49,270 bases of DNA, taken from positions 1-49,270 of the IMG/VR virus record IMGVR_UViG_3300021963_000191; one strand, given 5' to 3'. The first letter of the stretch is position 1. Each line of letters starts with the position of its first letter. The position numbers and the translations under genes were made by a program. This document shows, piece after piece, positions 35,701-45,003 of this stretch. Under the pieces are notes generated by a model. That model had not been told where the DNA came from. It did not search any database and saw only the letters and a program-made list of their open reading frames with translations. This DNA is from a virus.

Positions 35701-38700
35701 TGTTCCACCCGCTGATACAGAAACAGTTGCTGCGGCACCAATCAGGGGTTGATAACCAAACCCAGTTGTAATTGCAACATTTACAATTTTACCTGCACTT
35801 GGAGCACCAGTTAAAAACTTAATCGTATTTGTATTTGGTGTATCAATTGTATAATCAACTTCTGGAGTTTGGAAAATATTATTAATTAGAATAAATGGTT
35901 TGTTGTTTATGTTTGTGCTACTATTTGTACTTGTAAAAATTCCAGCAACTGGCTGATTGTTTGACGATAATACAAATGTTGTAGCTGCAATACCAGTAAA
36001 TTGATCCGATATATCATCCAAAATTAAATTATTATCAACTGGATTATATGCATCCAATTGTCTCGAAAATACTCTTCCAGAAAAAGATGAATTTTGAATT
36101 AATTGTGGATCGGTTGATGCAATTGATGGACCATAAGGAGGAGTTGAAAAATATATTACATCATCAATAATATTAAAATCTCCTTTCACTATTGTTGTAG
36201 CTGCCCCAACAGTATGCCCAACAGCAACGGATCCCATAAATGCTCTAGTTACGTTTAAAACATTAGTAGAACCAACTCCAACAGAATTGACTTTTAGATA
36301 TTCATTATCAATTTGGAGAATATCATTATTAAAAACAGAGCTGATTCCGGAAGATATGTATACACTTGTAGAACCAATACCAATAGATGTAGAAAGACCC
36401 AGTAATATTTTTTTTCTATGAATTGGACTTTGAATAATATTATCAATCGAAATTATCACATTTTCATTTGGATTTTTAAAACTAAATGATTGAGTTCCAG
36501 TCGTAAGTGATGTCAAATTGAACGGAGTATTCAAAGTTGTTGAAAAACCAGAAACTTGAAAATTATTTGTATCAATTTTTTTGACAAATATATTTGATGG
36601 AAGTTTATTGGTCCCCAATAAGGTTGGAGATAAGTATACGTTATCTGCTGGAGTAGACCCACCAACATTAGAACCAGAAATTATAATTTGATCTGTTGAT
36701 GCATATCCTGTTCCTCCATTTACAATCCTTACTTCAGAAATATCTTTATTTGCGTCTCTTGTTACATTGAATATTGCACCAGTTCCAATCCCACTAGAAG
36801 TAGATGCAACACTTACATATGTCGTATTTACAGTTCCAGCTCTGGTTGTAGAAACTCTTGATATTGTAAAATATAAATTATTTGTGGGGGTTGCACCACC
36901 CATATAAGTTCCAGCAATTGAAATTTGTTGCCCAACGGAATATCCACTTCCTCCATCAATTAACTGAACTGATGTTCCAATAGGATTACCAGTGCTACTA
37001 TTATAAGTAATAAGAACTTGAAATAGTGCTCCTGTTCCAATTCCAATATTTACCACTCCAGGAATTGAATTACCAAATCCAAAATATTGTGAAAAAATTC
37101 CAGGAGAAACTGTACTACTAATACCAGTAACAATTCCAATATATGGAACATAATTATTATATCCATTTTCATATATTGCACTTCCTATTCCTGCACCAAC
37201 TTTCATTAATATATCAAGAGTTCCCGTTGCATATGATGTGGTAGCAATACCAATTCTTGTTCCAACGCCAGGATTATAAATTATTTCTTGCCCAGATTGA
37301 AATCCATGATTTGGGATGATAAATTTATCATTTGATAAATCAATAATCGTGCTAGCAGATCCAACAAACTCTTTATAAAAAATCGGATCACCTTTACTTT
37401 TTAATTTAAAACTTGACAAACCAACAATCGAACCACCAATAGTGGTAGTAAAACCAGTAAATTGATTACTGATATCATCAATCATATAAACTTTGTTTGT
37501 TTTATTTAATGTATAAGATCTAAGAGCAATTCCTTCTAAGAAAAATATTCTTTCAACTGATCCATCATCTAATTGATCATCTTCATATACCATAGCAAAA
37601 TTATTTTTAACAGATAAATCTGCGGTATTGTCTATATTTACAAGTAAAAATGGATCTGGATTTACAGCGTTTACTTTCATATTTGTTGATTTTCCAACAC
37701 CAAGATTTAATGGACCAGAAGTTACTATTCCCGTAATAACTAAATCAGAAAATTCTTTAAATCCAGATGGATGTACAATTGATTTTACAGATTCTTTCCA
37801 AGTTGAATATGGTATTTGTCCTTTAATCGAATATGAGAATTTTTGATAGTAATCATTATCAGAAATTCTTTGTTGATAATCATTTAAAAATCCAACTTTA
37901 TCACCAAAATCATTAATTTTTTCTCTAAAAACATTTAAATCAGAATCCAAAGAAAATTTACTTACATATTTAACTGTTCCATTTAATTTTGATTCCTCAC
38001 CATAAAGTTTATCTTCGATATTTAATGTTCCCTGAACATCTATCAATCTTAATTGATTAGTATCATTGTCCCACCCATTTTCCATAACTTTTGCAGAAAA
38101 TGTAGATCCAGAAATAACTCTTTCGCCAGAATTATAATTTGCATCATCAATTAGAACCATCTGAAATTCTGCCATATCTTTTTTATTAACAACATATCCA
38201 AGTGTTAATAAGTTATTATAATTTCCAAATGTTCCTGTCTGTAAACCAGACATTGAATAGTTTACAACAAAATTTGTAGTGTTTACACCTGTTACTGTAA
38301 AAAAATTATATCCATAATCTTTTGAATTGAAATTTGCTAATCCAGAAGATGAAGGTGTCAATCTGCATTTTTCGATAAAGATCTTATCTCCTACAGAAAA
38401 TGGAAAATCAATTTCAGTAGTTCCATACCCTGTAGAAATGTATGGATATAAAACAGGGTCATTAACTAATTCAATTGTTCCTATACCACTAGTAGCACTA
38501 GCATAAATTGAATCTATTTCATATCCATTTGAATTATTATATGGAACAATTCTAAGTGGTTCTTTTAAATTATAAGAGTTTTTTAAAATATTTACAGAAA
38601 CAACTGATCCACCTTGAATTCCTGCATATATTTCAATATCATTATTTCCTATTATTTTCAATTTGGGTGGTGTATTGTAATTTTTTCCAGATGTTAAAAT

Positions 38701-41700
38701 TCCAACATAATCTATTCTAGCAATGTCTTTGATAATACAAACCGCTGGAATACTTAATTGCGGTAAAGTTGTAGGATCTGTCGGATAATCAAACCCATCT
38801 TTGATTCTGTCAATTGATATTATTTTTCCAATTTCTTCTGAAGTTGGATATAAAATTGCGCCACTTCCAGTTGTACTTGCAATTGAAACAATTGAAGGAA
38901 TTTTTGAATAAGATTTTCCTTTAGAATTGATTCTTACTTTTGATATTGAACCAGTAGAATTGATTGAATCTGTATCATAAAAAACCGATGAAATACCCGA
39001 TGTTTGTGTGTATGAAGTATCTTCTGGTTTTTGTTTTAAATTAAATTTAAATGAAGTAGAATTAATTCCTATTATTGAATAGTCGCTATTCAATAAACTT
39101 TGCCTAATGTCAATTTTATTATTTCCAAATACTTCAAAATCAGAAGACAATTGAAAAGCATCAATATCAAAAAGAGAAGTTGGAGAAAATTTATAATAAA
39201 GCAAATTTGGAATATTTCTTTGATTTGTTGTTATTGTAACAGCAACACCAGATCTATTAATAGCTAATGAATTTGTTTTCTTTTTATCTATTTCGAATCT
39301 TTTTTGAAAATTTTGATCTTTGTAAAATTCTAATTTTAAATCATTTAAAGATAAATCTGATACATCAAAAGTAATTACATCCCCTTTGGTAAAAGATAAT
39401 GGAGGATTTATGAGTGCGATATTATGAGTACCTACACCAACAGAGGTAAATGTGATTCCAATTCCAATTGATGCATCATATGCATAATTTGATAATTGTA
39501 TTTTGTCTGGATTTTGTTTAATTACATAATAAATTGAACCATCAACTAATCCTCCAATACCTACATTTCCTGCATAGTATATTATTTTATCTCCTGTTTT
39601 TAAATTATTATTTGGAATATTAATATTTGAAGTTCCCCCTATAGAAACAAAATTAGTAGAAATACCTATCAAATCGGTTGTTATTTTTTTATTTTTTCTA
39701 TCAAATCTAAATTTAATACTTTCTTCTCTTGACGGAAGAACTGTAAATTTAATTTTATCTCCGTTAAATAAACCATGAGGATCAGAAGTTGTTACAATTC
39801 CCGCATAGTTTTGAACTCTTCCAGTAATTTTTGGATAATATGTTGTCAATGAATGCGAATAACCAACGGAAGAATTATATAAAAACGTTACCGAATTTAA
39901 TGTTGTTCCAATACCAACAGAAGTAGTAAATCCTAGAGTTGAAATACCAAGAAAATTATTTCCAAAATTTACAGCATATACAATTTGATTATTATTTAAT
40001 GTTATTGGTGCTCCATTAGACTCCGAATATGCACTAATTCCAGCTCCTGTAGAATAATTATATACCAATGGTTGTCCAGTATAAAATCTATGATTTTCTA
40101 GATATATGGATTTTTCTGGAACAAATCTGATATTTATTGTACTGGTTCCAATACCTACAACAGAATAAGTAGATCCAGATTGTCCATATCCAATAGTATT
40201 TGTCGGGTCAAAGTAAACAGTTTTATTTTCTGGAATTGTATACCCAATTGCTTTTGGTTCAAAAAATTCAAATTTATTTGTAAGAAGTCTTACGCTTTCA
40301 ATTCCTACTGTATGAATTCCTCCACCAGATTGCCTATTGACTAAAATTTGAGATTTTTTTGAATCAATGCCGGTGATGATCATATATTCTGTTCCAATAC
40401 CAATATTATCACTTACCTCAAATCCAACAACATCTTTAACTGTGAGATATGTTGATATTCCTGTCGTAGATGTATTTTGTAACGTTTCTACCAATTCTGT
40501 CGTTTTTTGGTTTACGAAGATAGTTTTAACACCTTCTAATTGTGAAAGAGAAATTGTAGACAACCCAGAAATAACTACTTCATCACCTGTGGTTAAATTA
40601 TGAATAAATGAAGTTATTCCTACAATTTGATTCAAAGTATTTTCCTTTGAATAAAAAATTACATCATTAAAAGTAGTCACTCCAACTATAAGATTTGATA
40701 TATTTTTACCAGATATTCTTGAAATTTGGGCACTCACACCTGTGCCGTCTGGTGTGTTAGAAAATTTAATTACATCATTCACAGAATAATTTGAACCAAA
40801 ATTGTCAATAAAAATAGAAGAAATTCCAGATTTTTTAATATCTTTTACAATAAATTCTTGTTTTAAATTTGGAGAAATTTTTTCAATAATTTCATAACCA
40901 GAATTTATGGAATCTACATAATAATTACTAAAATTTCTAATTATATTATAAGTTGAAATGTTTGTTTTTTGTGAAAAACTTGGATTAAAGTTTTCTAAAA
41001 TTGGCGTATCTTTAAATTTTTGACTAATTACATATGGATATAATGGGTTTAATATATTTGATATTAGTTCAAATGTTGTAAAATAAGCATATGTCCCATA
41101 TGGATATTCTGGAGTAATGCAATATCTTCCATTATATTCATCCAAATCTCCGGAAGAATTATATTCATAATCATTAATAAAAAATCCATTTACAAAATTA
41201 TTTGGTCTAAGATCATTAGTTGGTAATGATTTTTTACTATAACTAGATGAAATTAATTTAATGGTAGTATCATTTAAATTTTCATATCCATATGGACCAT
41301 AAATTGGATTTCCATCATATGCCCATCCCACAATTGGGGAATGTCGAAATGAAGAAGTTTGTTCTTGATTATTGTCTAAAATATTATCTGAAAGATTTTT
41401 TCTAAATTGTCTTGACAAATAAAAATTTATTGGTTGTAACCCCAAATTCAAATCTAATGCTGGATATGAAAGTGTTTCGTCATCGCCACCATTTACTAGA
41501 ATTGTATTTTTATTTTTTTCAACTTGATCAATTTTCCATTCAAAAACGTCTACTACAAATTTTAAATCAGATCCTCTTCTTACTGCGCTTAATGTTGTAT
41601 TTGATGAAGCATAACCAACTCCACCGTCAACAATAGAAAAATTTACAATTGATCCATTTTCAATTATTGGTTTTAAGTCGGCATATTTTCCTTCACCATA

Positions 41701-44700
41701 AATTATTACTTGTGTTCCATTATCATATCCATTACCTCCAAAAATAATTTGAACATCATTGATAGATCCATTTACAATTACCGGTTTAAGTAGTGCTTTA
41801 CTAATTGAAGATAATTCTACATTGGGTCTTCTATGGAAATTGATAATGTTTGGACTTCCATAAGAATTTCCTCCATTTTCAATATATACACTTTCGGCAG
41901 ATCCCAAAACAACAGGAGTCAATATCGGTGCAACAATAGCAGTAGATCCAATTCCAGAAACTGTTTCTATATTAATTTGAATTGGTGGATAATAAAAAGT
42001 ATGAGTTCCAACACCCAAAGAATCAAATTTTACGTATTTTTTATTTAAATAATTTTGTTTAATTGAATTAATTTCTGTTCCAGTTTCTGAAAGTTTGAAT
42101 TTATTTTTATCAACTACTGTTACTACGTAATCTGTTGTCGATAATAATCCAGAAATTGATGTATTAGTACAGGAATATTTTATAAAATCTTGATTTTTAA
42201 ATCCGTGATTTTTTGCAAAAATATAATTATCTGCAGTATTAATTCCAGATATTTCCATTCCAAAACTAGGATAAAAACTAGAAGCAACTTTAACAAGTCT
42301 ATTTGAATAATTTTTTCCTTTATTTTTTACATATATTTTAGTAATTGTGTTTTTTGAATTTAAAGTATTAAATTGATGAAAACCAGAACTAATTCCAGTA
42401 ATATTAACTGTATTAATGCCAACTATAGAATCATTTTTATTTTTATGTAATTTTACTGATTTTGAATTTACAATTTTTATAAAATAATTAGATTTATCAA
42501 TTAATCCCGAAATATTCGTATTTCCATTTGTTGAATAGATTACTTCTTCGTGATTATCAAAATTGTGATTATTTAAAAAAGTAATAGTATCTGTATTAAT
42601 ATTTACTGATGTTCCATCGGCTTTTAATTTAGAAATAATTTTGGATTTGACTAAATTTGTTTCTAATATTGCTCCTTCGCCATTTCCGCCAGAAATAGTT
42701 ACTTTTGGTTTTCTATCATATCCAATTCCAGGAGAATTGATTTTCACTTCTTCAATTGAACCAGAAAGGATCAAATGTGCATTACAACCAGATCCAATAG
42801 AATCTGAAATAATCAAATTTGGTGGATTTATAACGTCATAATCTTTTCCTGGATTTGTGACTGTAATAGAATTGACCATTCCATAATAAATATTTTCATC
42901 AAATAATGTGGGTGAGTATATTTCTACACCATTTGCAAAAATACCTACTTGTCGATTAAAAGTAGTTCTATTTTCTGGATCATCAAAATAATCAATAGAA
43001 TCATTTAATTTGATTTTTTTTAATAACTTTTGATCTTTGATTATTTTATTTTCAAAACCAAGTTTGTAGATTTGATCTGATGTTATTGGATAATCAATCT
43101 GAATAAATTTTTCATTAAAAATATCACTATTGCTATATGACAATTTAATTTGGTTGTCATTTATTTTTGTTACAAAATATACCCCTGTAGAAATTCCAAC
43201 AGAATTTGAATTGTAATAAATTTTGTCTCCAGTTAAGAAATTGTGATTGTTTGTAGTTAAAACGGTCGTACCAGATCCAACAGAACTAATATTTTTTTCT
43301 GTTGATGTGCATGTAATTTGATAATCAGGAAGACCAGAACAAGCAACATATAAGTATTCTTCATTTTTGTCAATATATGTATTTTGAACTGATGAAATTA
43401 TATTTGAAACATTTGAAAAGACATTAGAACTTGATTTTATAAGTTTTCTTTTAATTTTACTTACATTATTTAAATTTAATGTTTTTGATGTTTCTATAAT
43501 AAATCTATTTTTGATTTCTCTTTTATCACCATCCTCTACATTTGTAACTGTTGCTTCAATCTGTTCTTCGCCGTCAAATATATAAATTTTTTGATTTTTA
43601 TGTACAATTAAATTATCTTTTAAATATATTCTATAAGTATTATTTGTAAGAATTTCAATATTTTGAATATCATGATTGGTTGGAATATTGTAAACCCAAC
43701 TTGTAAATTTATAATCTTTTGAAATATTTTTACCAAAAGAACTTAAGGATATTTTATCTCCTTTTCTTAAGTTTGAAGATTTGTCAAAATTGACATTTCC
43801 TATTACGTTAATAATTCTAAATTTTATTGGAGATATGTTATCAATATCAGAATCTACATAAGAATAAGCTAATTTATTTTCATAAATTAAATCACCAAAT
43901 TGCAAATCATAAATGAGACCAGTAATATTTAATAATTGAGTATTTGTTTTATCTGTGTAATTTATTTCAATATTTCCGCTATTTGTTTTTGCAATTACGG
44001 TGCCAGAATATGCAAATCCAACTGTAGAATCTACATTAATAACTGTTGAATTTTTTGATATAGAATCAATTACTTTTGTGGTTCCGGTAAATTCAAAACT
44101 ATTAATAAAAGAAGTTGAATCTAAAGAAATTTCATATAAATTCTTACCTTGAACTGGTCTATATTCGACATTATAAATTGAAGCTGAAGCAGTTCCAGAA
44201 GATATTTGCTGATACAAAGTAGATCCAGCAAGAAAAAGAGGATCATCACCAGAAACTTTTTCTACTAAAATATTTTTTGTTATAAAATAATTATTATCAG
44301 ATGGCCTCAACATATATTCTTGAGGTTTGATTACTTCGACATCTTCACCAAAGAGAACTTTGAATAATATTTTAAAAGATGTATCAGTTCCCTTTGATGT
44401 ATAAAAATCTTTTGCTCTTGATAAAATATTTTCGATGGATATATTGGAGGTAAAACTTCTTTCTTCAAATCCTGGAAGAAATTGGTTTTTAAATTTTTTA
44501 AAAAATTCAAAAAAGAAAATATAATTTAAGTTATTAATTATTGTTCCGGCAGAATGGTCTTCTGCTAAAGTTTTTGTAAAAGTTAAAAATTCTGGATTAT
44601 TGTTATTTTCAAGATTTTCAATACCACTAAAACCACGTATACATCCAAGAAAAGAATTTTGTGTTTTTGATGTATATGTAATGATCTCATCGTTAATTTT

Positions 44701-45003
44701 TAATATACCATATTTGTCTGGATATCCGATTGTATGAGATGCATAAATTATATCATCAAATGATAAAATAGAAGAAGTTAATTTTGATTGTACCTGAGAG
44801 TCTATTAAAGTTTCATTATTAAAATTTTCAATACTTTTATATTTTACTAGATTATTTGATAAATCAACTACACCCGTTTGGTGTTCTTGTGAAATGTAAT
44901 ATTGATTTAAAAATTGTTTAAATGTGGGCGATTCTTCATTTAGAAACTCCGGTATTTGAGAATCTAAAATGTGATTGATTTTAACTCTTTTGATCTCAGA
45001 CAT
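32770..45003 (-). CDS. gp7: Giant gp7 homologue, baseplate wedge protein, 4077 aa
   Basis: Two T4 gp7 core motifs are visible: DFYTSKGTDTSFKILFKVLF (about 200-219; T4: YDFYSTKGIEASYKFLFKVL) and YYQKFSYSIKGQIPYSTWKE...VHPSGF (about 2380-2415; T4: SRWKSDVIRFVHPVGF). T4 gp7 is 1032 aa, so this is about four times longer. Between the motifs lie GxGY modules, NHxFxxGDxIxY modules and a YHYH-like segment (about 1217-1308: SPIVGWAYDGNPIYGPYGY, YPYGTYAYF). After them come more modules, a beta-propeller of repeated IAVGNNGKI / LIAVGDDGTV blades (about 3580-3830) and a C-terminal FYGKYSWGKIYDYQNR. It lies between gp6 and gp8, as in T4. The frame is open for 12.2 kb. Confidence 0.85.
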   Translation of the reverse strand: MSEIKRVKINHILDSQIPEFLNEESPTFKQFLNQYYISQEHQTGVVDLSNNLVKYKSIENFNNETLIDSQVQSKLTSSILSFDDIIYASHTIGYPDKYGILKINDEIITYTSKTQNSFLGCIRGFSGIENLENNNNPEFLTFTKTLAEDHSAGTIINNLNYIFFFEFFKKFKNQFLPGFEERSFTSNISIENILSRAKDFYTSKGTDTSFKILFKVLFGEDVEVIKPQEYMLRPSDNNYFITKNILVEKVSGDDPLFLAGSTLYQQISSGTASASIYNVEYRPVQGKNLYEISLDSTSFINSFEFTGTTKVIDSISKNSTVINVDSTVGFAYSGTVIAKTNSGNIEINYTDKTNTQLLNITGLIYDLQFGDLIYENKLAYSYVDSDIDNISPIKFRIINVIGNVNFDKSSNLRKGDKISLSSFGKNISKDYKFTSWVYNIPTNHDIQNIEILTNNTYRIYLKDNLIVHKNQKIYIFDGEEQIEATVTNVEDGDKREIKNRFIIETSKTLNLNNVSKIKRKLIKSSSNVFSNVSNIISSVQNTYIDKNEEYLYVACSGLPDYQITCTSTEKNISSVGSGTTVLTTNNHNFLTGDKIYYNSNSVGISTGVYFVTKINDNQIKLSYSNSDIFNEKFIQIDYPITSDQIYKLGFENKIIKDQKLLKKIKLNDSIDYFDDPENRTTFNRQVGIFANGVEIYSPTLFDENIYYGMVNSITVTNPGKDYDVINPPNLIISDSIGSGCNAHLILSGSIEEVKINSPGIGYDRKPKVTISGGNGEGAILETNLVKSKIISKLKADGTSVNINTDTITFLNNHNFDNHEEVIYSTNGNTNISGLIDKSNYFIKIVNSKSVKLHKNKNDSIVGINTVNITGISSGFHQFNTLNSKNTITKIYVKNKGKNYSNRLVKVASSFYPSFGMEISGINTADNYIFAKNHGFKNQDFIKYSCTNTSISGLLSTTDYVVTVVDKNKFKLSETGTEINSIKQNYLNKKYVKFDSLGVGTHTFYYPPIQINIETVSGIGSTAIVAPILTPVVLGSAESVYIENGGNSYGSPNIINFHRRPNVELSSISKALLKPVIVNGSINDVQIIFGGNGYDNGTQVIIYGEGKYADLKPIIENGSIVNFSIVDGGVGYASSNTTLSAVRRGSDLKFVVDVFEWKIDQVEKNKNTILVNGGDDETLSYPALDLNLGLQPINFYLSRQFRKNLSDNILDNNQEQTSSFRHSPIVGWAYDGNPIYGPYGYENLNDTTIKLISSSYSKKSLPTNDLRPNNFVNGFFINDYEYNSSGDLDEYNGRYCITPEYPYGTYAYFTTFELISNILNPLYPYVISQKFKDTPILENFNPSFSQKTNISTYNIIRNFSNYYVDSINSGYEIIEKISPNLKQEFIVKDIKKSGISSIFIDNFGSNYSVNDVIKFSNTPDGTGVSAQISRISGKNISNLIVGVTTFNDVIFYSKENTLNQIVGITSFIHNLTTGDEVVISGLSTISLSQLEGVKTIFVNQKTTELVETLQNTSTTGISTYLTVKDVVGFEVSDNIGIGTEYMIITGIDSKKSQILVNRQSGGGIHTVGIESVRLLTNKFEFFEPKAIGYTIPENKTVYFDPTNTIGYGQSGSTYSVVGIGTSTINIRFVPEKSIYLENHRFYTGQPLVYNYSTGAGISAYSESNGAPITLNNNQIVYAVNFGNNFLGISTLGFTTSVGIGTTLNSVTFLYNSSVGYSHSLTTYYPKITGRVQNYAGIVTTSDPHGLFNGDKIKFTVLPSREESIKFRFDRKNKKITTDLIGISTNFVSIGGTSNINIPNNNLKTGDKIIYYAGNVGIGGLVDGSIYYVIKQNPDKIQLSNYAYDASIGIGITFTSVGVGTHNIALINPPLSFTKGDVITFDVSDLSLNDLKLEFYKDQNFQKRFEIDKKKTNSLAINRSGVAVTITTNQRNIPNLLYYKFSPTSLFDIDAFQLSSDFEVFGNNKIDIRQSLLNSDYSIIGINSTSFKFNLKQKPEDTSYTQTSGISSVFYDTDSINSTGSISKVRINSKGKSYSKIPSIVSIASTTGSGAILYPTSEEIGKIISIDRIKDGFDYPTDPTTLPQLSIPAVCIIKDIARIDYVGILTSGKNYNTPPKLKIIGNNDIEIYAGIQGGSVVSVNILKNSYNLKEPLRIVPYNNSNGYEIDSIYASATSGIGTIELVNDPVLYPYISTGYGTTEIDFPFSVGDKIFIEKCRLTPSSSGLANFNSKDYGYNFFTVTGVNTTNFVVNYSMSGLQTGTFGNYNNLLTLGYVVNKKDMAEFQMVLIDDANYNSGERVISGSTFSAKVMENGWDNDTNQLRLIDVQGTLNIEDKLYGEESKLNGTVKYVSKFSLDSDLNVFREKINDFGDKVGFLNDYQQRISDNDYYQKFSYSIKGQIPYSTWKESVKSIVHPSGFKEFSDLVITGIVTSGPLNLGVGKSTNMKVNAVNPDPFLLVNIDNTADLSVKNNFAMVYEDDQLDDGSVERIFFLEGIALRSYTLNKTNKVYMIDDISNQFTGFTTTIGGSIVGLSSFKLKSKGDPIFYKEFVGSASTIIDLSNDKFIIPNHGFQSGQEIIYNPGVGTRIGIATTSYATGTLDILMKVGAGIGSAIYENGYNNYVPYIGIVTGISSTVSPGIFSQYFGFGNSIPGVVNIGIGTGALFQVLITYNSSTGNPIGTSVQLIDGGSGYSVGQQISIAGTYMGGATPTNNLYFTISRVSTTRAGTVNTTYVSVASTSSGIGTGAIFNVTRDANKDISEVRIVNGGTGYASTDQIIISGSNVGGSTPADNVYLSPTLLGTNKLPSNIFVKKIDTNNFQVSGFSTTLNTPFNLTSLTTGTQSFSFKNPNENVIISIDNIIQSPIHRKKILLGLSTSIGIGSTSVYISSGISSVFNNDILQIDNEYLKVNSVGVGSTNVLNVTRAFMGSVAVGHTVGAATTIVKGDFNIIDDVIYFSTPPYGPSIASTDPQLIQNSSFSGRVFSRQLDAYNPVDNNLILDDISDQFTGIAATTFVLSSNNQPVAGIFTSTNSSTNINNKPFILINNIFQTPEVDYTIDTPNTNTIKFLTGAPSAGKIVNVAITTGFGYQPLIGAAATVSVSAGGTINSITLKGAGSGYRTSPIVSIASTVGSGASISAIVGAGGTITSLSIINGGIGYTVTSLPVAVISLPLPYSNLGVAYTGGSSGNGIGAKVSVQVGNGSSIIQFNIDNPGIGYKVGDVLSVVGLTTNPNIGTSFSEFRITVNETLTDKFSGFFVGQFISFDDISVYFNGSRTKFTLTQTVSGVTDVVDLKKNPGSDIELENNLFIYLNDILQIPNESYTILGSRIFFKEPPKPGSKCSVLFFKGSVRDVETITPVKTIKDGDGVQIGENIYDNLDIEQFERIVKKIVSSDQLDTYNYDSIGINTNTNKQRPLKWTKQKQDRIINGSLVSKARPSLIPTIRPTTRIIKNVNIEDTSIYVSSAFPLFNTLDSLPEEDANILIVETRDTNSAIATAIVSVASTISSIAISTGGIGYAYTTSPNVAISSISVQLKDPILNWTLSSGLSTNTSLFSITNGNPIVSVGQSGVVAITTDAKNYSSILNVGFAKTVSFNSVSFASTNTYIAVGNNGKIIKAIGYGTTISSWTEMKKYEEFSQFGIITRSESSYISSLTNVNYFSDIGKWVSVGYGGAIFSAVGVGSTSFTKVASNTSSNFKSIAYGASKLIAVGDDGTVSTSSNGQFWDTDIITSNNLNKIIWDGAKFIVVGNSNSIFISFFGVTWEQITPNINGNFVNINYNTSYELYTLLNSNGILYYSFDLINWTFRSTNQSNIINDILYVPNNDGYVLIGVGATSIYSTAVYNFATATSNSTSGIVTSISITNPGFGYNQNNPPKILIQPDKALTEQIVSIKSKGDHGLIVGMDTSLGYGSTLPQLIFRLKSESYDNTTLGIGYSALDSFGISYSGISTGDYFIIYDSNVQCGHALTGITTTNNIITNVGTANTFIDGVYYAENVQSSGVGIVTVFCKFLPSPNHANQIIVNADPLNRPNGFYGKYSWGKIYDYQNRGIGIPKNFTINTNNGLVGLSSAPEVTRTRGLFKGK

